Below are positions 1 to 4,956 of a stretch of DNA of 8,930 nt, in pieces. Source of the DNA: Nitrospinae bacterium RIFCSPLOWO2_12_FULL_45_22 (GTDB taxonomy: Bacteria > 2-12-FULL-45-22); assembly GCA_001803565.1 (NCBI GenBank), contig MHDQ01000097.1, positions 1-8,930 on the forward strand, written 5' to 3'. A program made the translations under genes and the position numbers. Below the pieces are notes generated by a model that worked only from the letters and a program-made list of their open reading frames with translations, was not told the origin of the DNA and ran no database searches. Each line of letters begins with the position of its first letter. Within the stretch, counting starts at the first letter, position 1.

Positions 1-409
1 TCTTCAAGGCATGGTCCAGCATAGTTTCTTCTGGATTAGCACACACGGCAATAAGGGCGGCTTTTTTACCTTTAAGGGGGGTATTAAACTGCAAGTCCAT
101 CATACAATAACACCGATCAATCCAGGTCTTCATCTGGGCGGTTACATCCCCCCAGTAGACCGGGCTAGCCAGGATAAAGGCATCAGCCCCTTTCATCTTC
201 TCTGTAAGTCCAATCATATCGTCTTTTATAGCGCAACTGCCTTGCTGCTTACAGGTCATACAAGCCTTACAAGGAGCGATATTAAACTCGCTCAGATTAA
301 TAAGCTCTACCTCTGCCCACTGGCTCTTAGCCCCTTCTGCCACCTTATCTGTCAGGACGAAAGAATTGCTATCTTTTCTTGGACTGCCTATAATACCTAA
401 TATTTTCAT
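1..409 (-). CDS. Iron-sulfur flavoprotein, flavodoxin-like FMN reductase family (partial, C-terminus beyond left edge)
   Basis: Reading the minus strand from the ATG at 409 gives 136 residues that remain open at the window edge. The start MKILGIIGSPRK with the loop GSPRKDSNS (residues 8-16) is the FMN-phosphate loop of the NADPH-dependent FMN reductase / flavodoxin-like fold, and SPVYWGDVTAQMKTWIDR (82-99) is the second flavin-contacting segment of that family. Cys47, 50, 53 and 59 form C-x2-C-x2-C-x5-C, the compact cysteine motif known from archaeal and clostridial iron-sulfur flavoproteins (Isf), where it binds a 4Fe-4S cluster. Family knowledge therefore suggests a soluble electron-transfer flavoprotein, often linked to oxidative-stress protection or ferredoxin oxidation; the substrate here is unknown. 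A good Shine-Dalgarno (GGGGAGGG, minus strand) precedes the ATG. The gene is divergent from cobD. The plus-strand ORF over the same bases is a shadow. Confidence 0.88.
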   Translation of the reverse strand, partial: MKILGIIGSPRKDSNSFVLTDKVAEGAKSQWAEVELINLSEFNIAPCKACMTCKQQGSCAIKDDMIGLTEKMKGADAFILASPVYWGDVTAQMKTWIDRCYCMMDLQFNTPLKGKKAALIAVCANPEETMLDHALK

Positions 410-460
410 CTTCAGCCCTCCCCTATCTAAATTATATTTAGGATGTAGATTTTATTTGCC

Positions 461-489
461 ACTTTAGCCAAAAACTCCTTCTATGTCAA
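461..489 (-). promoter_or_regulatory. Candidate housekeeping-sigma promoter of the iron-sulfur flavoprotein gene
   Basis: On the minus strand there is a perfect -35 box TTGACA (positions 489-484), a 17-nt spacer and a -10 box TAAAGT (466-461, 4 of 6 matches to TATAAT). Transcription would start near 454, leaving a leader of about 45 nt that contains the Shine-Dalgarno of the flavoprotein gene. Based on sequence match only. Confidence 0.6.
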
Positions 490-533
490 TATTCTTTTCT
501 TGAATTGTTACGGGACACAAAATATAAAGATAG

Positions 534-562
534 TTGACAAGCTAAGACCCGCATGATATGTA
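534..562 (+). promoter_or_regulatory. Candidate promoter of the cobD-cobQ-cbiB module
   Basis: TTGACA at 534-539 is a perfect -35. After a 17-nt spacer lies TATGTA (557-562), preceded by TGa at 554-556, so it reads as an extended -10 (TGnTATnnn) with a weak core. The start site would be near 569, giving a leader of about 65 nt. This leader is too short for a cobalamin riboswitch, and no B12-box-like sequence was seen. It does contain a 6-bp hairpin, CTGGGT/ACCCAG, at 582-599, followed by a run of A and not of T, so it is not a terminator for this gene. Confidence 0.45.
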
Positions 563-633
563 GATTTGCATATTTTGTCTTCTGGGTTTCCTGACCCAGC
601 AAAAAAAGGAAATTCCTATACGTTCGAGCTAAA

Positions 634-1734
634 ATGGAAAGCGGTAGCAGCTTTAAAGACGGTCATGGTGGGAATGTCTGGCGACTAGCCCGGGAATCCG
701 GAAACAGTTGGCAGACGGTGTTAGATTTTAGCGCTAATATTAATCCTTTAGGGTTTCCTGCCGGACTAAAAGAGACAATATTGAATTATCTCCCCACTAT
801 CACTCACTACCCCGACCCTGAATGTCAAGCCCTGAGGGAGAAATTGGCTCAGCTACACCGGATAGGGCTGGAGAATATTATTGTAGGGAACGGTTCTACT
901 GAATTACTCCATCTATTACCCAGGGCTTTAAAGCTGCAGCAGGGCCTGATAATAGAACCGGCTTTTAGCGAGTATGAAAAGGGTCTCAGGTACAACGGCA
1001 CGAGGCCCCATTTTTTAGAATTATCCGAGGCCGATGGATTTCAGTTAGACCTGGCCGAGTTTGAAGAGAAGCTCAATGGGATGGAAATAGTCTTCCTGGC
1101 TAACCCGTCTAACCCAACGGGTCAAGTATGGGAGCGGAGTGTGCTAGAAGATCTCCTGCTGTTATGCTACCATAATGGGGCTTTTCTCTTGGTAGATGAG
1201 GCATTTATAGATTTTCTGGATCAACCGGAAAGGGTCTCTTTAACCCCACTACTCAACCAATGGGATAATCTATTAGTTTTAAGGTCTTTTACCAAGTTTT
1301 ATGCTATTCCGGGCCTACGTTTAGGTTATCTGGTAGGCAACCGCAGGATTATAAGGCGCATGAGAGAGAGGCAGGAACCCTGGAGCGTTAATCTGCTTGC
1401 CCAGGTGGTAGGCCAGGAATTATTAGTAGATCAAGATGACTTTATCCAACGCTCCCGGATATTGATAAAAGAAGAGCGGGCTTTTTTAGCTGCCGAGCTG
1501 GGCCGCCTTGATAGCATCAAAATCTACCCTTCTCAGGCCAATTTCCTCCTCCTTCGCTTAACCCAGAACGACTTGAATGCAACTACTCTAGCCCAGGAGT
1601 TAGTCCAGCGCAAGCTCTTAATTAGGGACTGTAGCAATTTCAGGGGACTGAATAATTTTTATTTTCGTATTGCGGTGAGAACCAGGCCAGAAAATGAGGT
1701 ATTAATCGCTGCCCTAAAAGAAATTTTAACTTAA
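634..1734 (+). CDS. cobD: L-threonine-O-3-phosphate decarboxylase (CobD, PLP-dependent)
   Basis: 366 aa, the usual length for the family. CobD decarboxylates L-threonine O-3-phosphate to (R)-1-amino-2-propanol O-2-phosphate, the linker that CbiB attaches to cobyric acid. It has the fold of histidinol-phosphate aminotransferases (class I/II, PLP), and the family-typical CobD start HGGNVWRLARE...LDFSANINPLG (residues 11-40) separates it from HisC. Visible PLP-enzyme landmarks are NPSNPTG (157-163), DEAFIDF (188-194), the Schiff-base lysine Lys221 in SFTKFYAIPGLRLGY, and the carboxylate-binding arginine in FRIAVRT (Arg345). The reading frame has no other start codon between a TGA at 592-594 and the ATG at 634, so this start is forced, although its Shine-Dalgarno is poor (the only AAGGA lies about 24 nt upstream). 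It is the first gene of the cobalamin module. The symbol follows Salmonella usage; in Pseudomonas nomenclature cobD means CbiB. HisC activity as a side function cannot be excluded. Confidence 0.93.
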   Translation: MESGSSFKDGHGGNVWRLARESGNSWQTVLDFSANINPLGFPAGLKETILNYLPTITHYPDPECQALREKLAQLHRIGLENIIVGNGSTELLHLLPRALKLQQGLIIEPAFSEYEKGLRYNGTRPHFLELSEADGFQLDLAEFEEKLNGMEIVFLANPSNPTGQVWERSVLEDLLLLCYHNGAFLLVDEAFIDFLDQPERVSLTPLLNQWDNLLVLRSFTKFYAIPGLRLGYLVGNRRIIRRMRERQEPWSVNLLAQVVGQELLVDQDDFIQRSRILIKEERAFLAAELGRLDSIKIYPSQANFLLLRLTQNDLNATTLAQELVQRKLLIRDCSNFRGLNNFYFRIAVRTRPENEVLIAALKEILT

Positions 1735-1787
1735 TACCATTTAGGAATTCACATTCTGGATACAGATTATACTGCTTAGGGAATACA

Positions 1788-1885
1788 GGAGTCAGGATTC
1801 AGAAGTCAGTATGAACGGAACAATCAGTTTCTCTTCTGACTACTGAATTCTAGTTATCTGCGTGAATCTGCGGAAATCTGCGTCC
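1788..1885. repeat. Composite short-repeat block: inverted heptamer repeats followed by three 10-bp tandem units
   Basis: Three heptamers, GGAGTCA (1788-1794), GGATTCA (1795-1801) and GAAGTCA (1802-1808), face an inverted set at 1836-1851. The arms 1794-1809 and 1836-1851 pair at 15 of 16 positions (one G-U, one A-A mismatch) around a 26-nt loop. Directly after them lie three decamers, ATCTGCGTGA, ATCTGCGGAA and ATCTGCGTCC (1856-1885). Such heptamer and 'ATCTGCG'-type runs resemble dispersed intergenic repeats of bacterial genomes; that family assignment is from memory. The block fills most of the 171-bp cobD-cobQ spacer, and no Shine-Dalgarno remains in front of cobQ. Confidence 0.7.
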
Positions 1886-1905
1886 TAAACATAATTTAAT
1901 CGCAA

Positions 1906-3435
1906 ATGAAGCCCACAGCTAGAAGCATAATGATCCAGGGCACCGGCTCTTATGTAGGTAAGAGCATATTGGTGGCGGGCCTGTGCCGCATATTCTATCA
2001 AGCCGGGTACCGGGTAGCCCCTTTTAAGGCCCAAAATATGTCTTTAAATTCCTATGCTACCTTGGAAGGGGGTGAGATAGGCCGGGCCCAGGTGGTCCAG
2101 GCAGAGGCTGCTGGTTTAGAACCCTCTGTCCATATGAACCCTATCCTGTTAAAACCTACGGGCGATATCGGTTCTCAGGTAATAGTCCAGGGAAGACCTT
2201 TTAAGAACCTTACTGCCCAGGAATATTACCAGCATAAACAGACCCTTTTCCAGCGCGTAAAAGAATCGTATGACTACTTAGCTCAGCAGTTTGAGATAAT
2301 GGTTCTGGAAGGGGCTGGCAGCCCCGCGGAAATAAACCTAAAAGAAAATGATATTGTCAATATGGCTATGGCCCGATATGCCCAGGCACCGGTATTGTTG
2401 GTAACGGACATTGACCGGGGTGGGGCCTTCGCCGCTGTAATAGGGACCCTGGAAATATTGGATCAGGAAGAAAGGAACCTGGTAAGGGGTATAATCTTTA
2501 ATAAATTTCGGGGCGATGTCTCCCTGTTAAAACCGGGCATAGATTATCTGGAGAGCCGGACGGGTATACCCGTGTTAGGAATCATTCCCTATTTTAATAA
2601 TCTGCTTATTGACCAGGAAGATTCTGTCTGGATGGAAGAGTACACCCAGGGGAAAAAGGATAGCCAGATACCGATCGCCGTGATTCAGCTCCCCCGAATA
2701 TCCAATTTTACTGATTTCGATCCCTTGGCCCGCGAGCCCGATGTGTCCCTTTATTATGTGAGAGATTTGAGGCAACTGAAAAAACCCACTATTATTATTA
2801 TCCCCGGCAGTAAGAACACTATTGCAGACCTGTTATTTCTCAAGGAATCAGGCCTGGCAGAGGAGATCCGCAAGCAGGCCCACCAGGGCTGCTTAGTAAT
2901 AGGGATATGTGGTGGCTACCAGATGCTGGGCCAGATAGTTAGAGATGATAGTGGTGTAGAATCAGACCTGAAAGAAGTGACAGGCTTGGGTTTGCTTAAC
3001 ACCACCACAGTCCTGGAGCCAGAAAAGATCACCCATCAGGTAGGATTTCATTCTATCGTCCCAGCCCCTTATCTCCAGTCCCTAGAGCCAATGAAAGGGT
3101 ATGAAATCCATATGGGCATAACTCAAATCCTGGGCTCTGAGAAACCCCTGTTCCAGATAATCTCCCGCTCCAACCAGCCCGTAACTATATTTGATGGGGC
3201 TATTAATAATGCCCGCAATGTCTTTGGCACTTATATCCATGGTATATTTGATAATGCTGAGCTACGTACCAATCTCCTTAATCAGTTCAGGAAAGAAAAA
3301 ATAACACCACCTGGTGAGAAGGTGAAAATGGCCCAGGAGTTCAAGGAGCAACAATATAATCTTTTGGCTCAGCAATTGCTCCAGTACTTAGACTTAGAGA
3401 GGATTTACGCCTTAATTGGTCTACCCAAAATTTGA
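1906..3435 (+). CDS. cobQ: Adenosylcobyric acid synthase, glutamine-hydrolysing (CobQ/CbiP)
   Basis: 509 aa, a full-length family member. The enzyme uses ATP and glutamine to amidate the b, d, e and g side chains of adenosylcobyrinic acid a,c-diamide, giving adenosylcobyric acid. The N-terminal BioD-like ATPase domain shows SIMIQGTGSYVGKS (7-20, phosphate-binding loop), APFKAQNMSLNS (38-49), LEGAGSPAEINL (134-145) and VTDIDRGGAFA (166-176). The C-terminal class I glutamine amidotransferase domain has the nucleophile Cys335 in GICGGYQMLG (333-342) and the catalytic His445 in GTYIHGIFDN. The ATG at 1906 places the first beta-strand as in known CobQ proteins; the next ATG (1930) would cut into it. 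No Shine-Dalgarno is visible before 1906, which is odd; a repeat block lies just upstream. The last codons lie inside a 29-bp sequence that recurs 73 bp downstream, at the cbiB start. The product passes to CbiB. Confidence 0.96.
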   Translation: MKPTARSIMIQGTGSYVGKSILVAGLCRIFYQAGYRVAPFKAQNMSLNSYATLEGGEIGRAQVVQAEAAGLEPSVHMNPILLKPTGDIGSQVIVQGRPFKNLTAQEYYQHKQTLFQRVKESYDYLAQQFEIMVLEGAGSPAEINLKENDIVNMAMARYAQAPVLLVTDIDRGGAFAAVIGTLEILDQEERNLVRGIIFNKFRGDVSLLKPGIDYLESRTGIPVLGIIPYFNNLLIDQEDSVWMEEYTQGKKDSQIPIAVIQLPRISNFTDFDPLAREPDVSLYYVRDLRQLKKPTIIIIPGSKNTIADLLFLKESGLAEEIRKQAHQGCLVIGICGGYQMLGQIVRDDSGVESDLKEVTGLGLLNTTTVLEPEKITHQVGFHSIVPAPYLQSLEPMKGYEIHMGITQILGSEKPLFQIISRSNQPVTIFDGAINNARNVFGTYIHGIFDNAELRTNLLNQFRKEKITPPGEKVKMAQEFKEQQYNLLAQQLLQYLDLERIYALIGLPKI

Positions 3436-3502
3436 CCGAAATGATTGGTAGGGCAAGGCCCTGCGGCTACAAAGGATCTATACCTTAATTGATCTACCCA
3501 AA
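3401..3502 (+). repeat. Near-perfect 29-bp direct repeat spanning the cobQ end and the cbiB start
   Basis: Copy 1 (3401-3429) and copy 2 (3474-3502) are identical at 25 of 29 positions and share the core CCTTAATTGRTCTACCCAAA. Copy 1 encodes RIYALIGLPK, the tail of CobQ. Read in the same frame, copy 2 would give RIYTLIDLPK; two of the four differences are then synonymous third-base changes. The offset of 73 bp puts copy 2 out of frame with cobQ. Copy 2 provides both the TAA just before cbiB and its TTG start. The intervening 44 bp includes a GC-rich piece at 3446-3470 with a GGGC-AAG-GCCC mini-dyad. Confidence 0.85.
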
Positions 3503-4433
3503 CCTTGCGCTGACCCTGGCTTATTTATTAGACTTGATCTTAGGGGACCCCCGGGGCTGGCCCCATCCGGTAAAGATAATGGGCCGCGGGATAGGCCGTG
3601 CAGAAAAGCTATTGTGGCACGGAGGGAAAGGGGATCGGTGGTGGGGTTTGGTGTTATGGCTGTTGATTGTTTTGCCAGCTTATTTTATACCCTGGTGGTT
3701 AATTCAAATGGTCTATAATTATTCTTCCCTGGGTGCTATAATGGTGTCCATCATCCTGATCTATTGGTGTCTGTCGGTTAAGGGTCTAGCCGTAGAAGCC
3801 GGGAGAGTGAGGCAGGCCCTGGAAGGGGGTGATTTGGAAAAGGCTAAAGGATACCTGGCTTTAATCGTGGGTCGCGATCCAAAACGATTGGAGCAGGAAG
3901 AGATAATCAGGGCTACGGTGGAGACCGTGGCAGAAAATATTACTGACGGCATTATTTCCCCCCTCTTCTATGCCTTCATAGGCGGAGCACCATTGGCTAT
4001 GGCTTATAAAGCGGTAAATACTCTGGATTCTATGGTGGGTTATAAAAACGAAAAATACCGGTACTTTGGCTATTTTTCAGCAAAGGCCGATGACATCTTT
4101 AATTATATCCCTGCCAGGCTCTCAGTCTTCTTTATCTACTTAGCCTGTCTGGTATTAAGAAAAAACCCTTTATCAGCCCTAATCACCGCCATACAAGATG
4201 GTAAGAAGCACCCCAGCCCTAATGCTGGTTTACCGGAAGCTGCAGTAGCTGGGGCATTGGGCTTACGGCTAGGGGGCCCCAATTTCTATCAGGGGATACT
4301 GGTAGAAAAGCCCTACCTGGGCCGGCACAATAATACCCCTACGGTCAATAATATTCGAGAAGTAATCAAAATAATGCATACTGCGGCACTGCTGGCTGTA
4401 ATAGCTGCCTGTTTGATTAATCTTTGGTTATGA
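3489..4433 (+). CDS. cbiB: Adenosylcobinamide-phosphate synthase, integral membrane protein (CbiB)
   Basis: 314 aa, the normal size. CbiB condenses adenosylcobyric acid with (R)-1-amino-2-propanol O-2-phosphate (the CobD product) to adenosylcobinamide phosphate at the cytoplasmic membrane. Family signatures are GDPRGWPHPVKIMG (19-32), LIVGRDPKRL (125-134), ETVAENITDGIISPLFY (145-161), YKAVNTLDSMVGYKNEKY (173-190), ADDIFNYIPARL (200-211) and KHPSPNAGLPEAAVAGALG (240-258). Hydrophobic stretches at about 50-72, 80-97, 155-172, 211-226 and 296-314 fit several membrane helices. The start is TTG at 3489: a TAA sits immediately upstream in frame, and the first ATG (3579) would delete the conserved GDP..HP motif. 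AAAGGA at 3471-3476 is the likely Shine-Dalgarno, with a rather long spacing of 12 nt. The stop overlaps the ATG of the following DUF4258 remnant (ATGA at 4430-4433). In Pseudomonas nomenclature this gene is called cobD. Confidence 0.94.
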   Translation: MIYPNLALTLAYLLDLILGDPRGWPHPVKIMGRGIGRAEKLLWHGGKGDRWWGLVLWLLIVLPAYFIPWWLIQMVYNYSSLGAIMVSIILIYWCLSVKGLAVEAGRVRQALEGGDLEKAKGYLALIVGRDPKRLEQEEIIRATVETVAENITDGIISPLFYAFIGGAPLAMAYKAVNTLDSMVGYKNEKYRYFGYFSAKADDIFNYIPARLSVFFIYLACLVLRKNPLSALITAIQDGKKHPSPNAGLPEAAVAGALGLRLGGPNFYQGILVEKPYLGRHNNTPTVNNIREVIKIMHTAALLAVIAACLINLWL

Positions 4434-4696
4434 AATATATTCAGATAGACCCACATACTAAAGAGAGGATGAAAAAACGCGGGGCCAACGAAGAGGAAGT
4501 TATAGACGCCATAAACAGCGGCATGGAATTCTAAGCTCGATATGGAAGAAAGGGCAAGTTTAAGGTTTATTCGTATCAAAAGTTGTGAGAAGGAAAGTAT
4601 TATCAAGAGAAAAAGGTGGAAGTTATCTATTATGAAGAAATAGATAAAGTAGTAACAGTGACGGTTTATGTCTACTATGGAAGGTGGTCGGAATGA
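4430..4696 (+). pseudogene. DUF4258-family gene broken by two in-frame stop codons
   Basis: Read without interruption from the ATG at 4430, the frame gives about 88 codons. They start MKYIQIDPHTKERMKKRGANEEEVIDAI and end EGKYYQEKKVEVIYYEEIDKVVTVTVYVYYGRW, which matches what I know of DUF4258 proteins (small basic proteins, often predicted toxins). Two stops interrupt it: TAA at 4532-4534 (codon 35) and TGA at 4586-4588 (codon 53). The TGA stands where relatives often have a tryptophan or other residue just before the GKYY motif, so a single TGG-to-TGA change could explain it. The original stop, TGA at 4694-4696, overlaps the ATG of the DUF2283 gene, so the frame is preserved end to end with no indel. 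Only a 34-residue N-terminal peptide would now be made unless the stops are read through. Family assignment is from recognition, not a search. Confidence 0.8.
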
Positions 4697-4896
4697 AAGT
4701 TTATTACCATCAGAAACATGATTTACTTTATATTACTCTAAAAGAAGCTAATAAAGTCCGAAACGAACGGTTCAAAGAAGATATAGTATTTGATATTGAT
4801 AAAGATGATAAGATAGTAGGGATAGAGATCCTGGGGGCTTCAACCTATTTCGATGTCAAAAATATTTTTACTGTGACTATAGAACAAGAAAATTAG
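4693..4896 (+). CDS. DUF2283 family small protein (putative antitoxin-like partner of DUF4258)
   Basis: 67 aa from the ATG at 4693. A GTG nine bases upstream is possible, but the ATG is better placed behind GGAAGGTGG (4679-4687) and forms an ATGA overlap with the ancestral stop of the DUF4258 frame. The protein follows the DUF2283 pattern: MKVYYHQKHDLLYITL (beta hairpin, D9/LLYI where relatives have 'DaLYI'), then EDIVFDIDKDDKIVGIEILGAS (residues 29-50), the highly conserved 'D.d..G.ivGiEIl.AS' half. DUF2283 genes commonly lie next to DUF4258 genes, and the pair has been predicted as a toxin-antitoxin-like module; biochemical proof is not known to me. The protein is acidic and has no membrane segment. 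It remains open although its partner is broken, which is what is expected if the toxin was lost first. Confidence 0.85.
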   Translation: MKVYYHQKHDLLYITLKEANKVRNERFKEDIVFDIDKDDKIVGIEILGASTYFDVKNIFTVTIEQEN

Positions 4897-4911
4897 AACC
4901 CGTTTATAGAA

Positions 4912-4930
4912 TTTACTTTCTACCAGTAAA
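4912..4930. promoter_or_regulatory. Palindrome TTTACT-N7-AGTAAA upstream of the Fe-S flavin reductase gene
   Basis: TTTACT (4912-4917) and AGTAAA (4925-4930) are perfect inverted 6-mers around a 7-nt centre, 26 bp before the reductase start. The spacing and symmetry suit a dimeric regulator. It does not fit the T-N11-A pattern typical of LysR boxes, so a link to the LysR gene at 7008-7901 is not shown. No convincing -35/-10 pair was found in 4897-4956, although TATAGAAT (4905-4912) could serve as a -10. Confidence 0.35.
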
Positions 4931-4956
4931 CATTAACTAAAGAAGGAGGGGTGGCC

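Noticed and set aside
11-400. Plus-strand open frame of 129 codons
   Set aside because: It lies opposite the iron-sulfur flavoprotein gene, whose minus-strand translation has clear FMN-loop and Fe-S motifs and a good ribosome binding site. The plus frame shows no family features.
582-599. Hairpin CTGGGT/ACCCAG as an intrinsic terminator
   Set aside because: The stem is only 6 bp and is followed on the plus strand by a run of A, and on the minus strand there is no T-run after it.
410-633. Cobalamin riboswitch upstream of cobD
   Set aside because: The leader after the candidate promoter is only about 65 nt and no B12-box-like conserved core was seen.
1856-1885. Possible CRISPR-like array
   Set aside because: The units are 10 bp and contiguous without spacers, so this is a simple tandem repeat.
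4586-4588. TGA as a recoded codon (tryptophan or selenocysteine) in DUF4258
   Set aside because: A separate TAA also interrupts the frame, TGA is used as a normal stop by cobQ, cbiB and padR here, and no selenocysteine insertion element was evident.
4313-4606. Minus-strand open frame of 97 codons across the cbiB end and the DUF4258 remnant
   Set aside because: It overlaps the conserved C-terminal part of cbiB and the recognisable DUF4258 codons on the other strand and has no recognisable protein features.
4951-4956. GTG at 4951 as start of the reductase
   Set aside because: It directly abuts the Shine-Dalgarno AAGGAGGG; the ATG at 4957 has the proper spacing.
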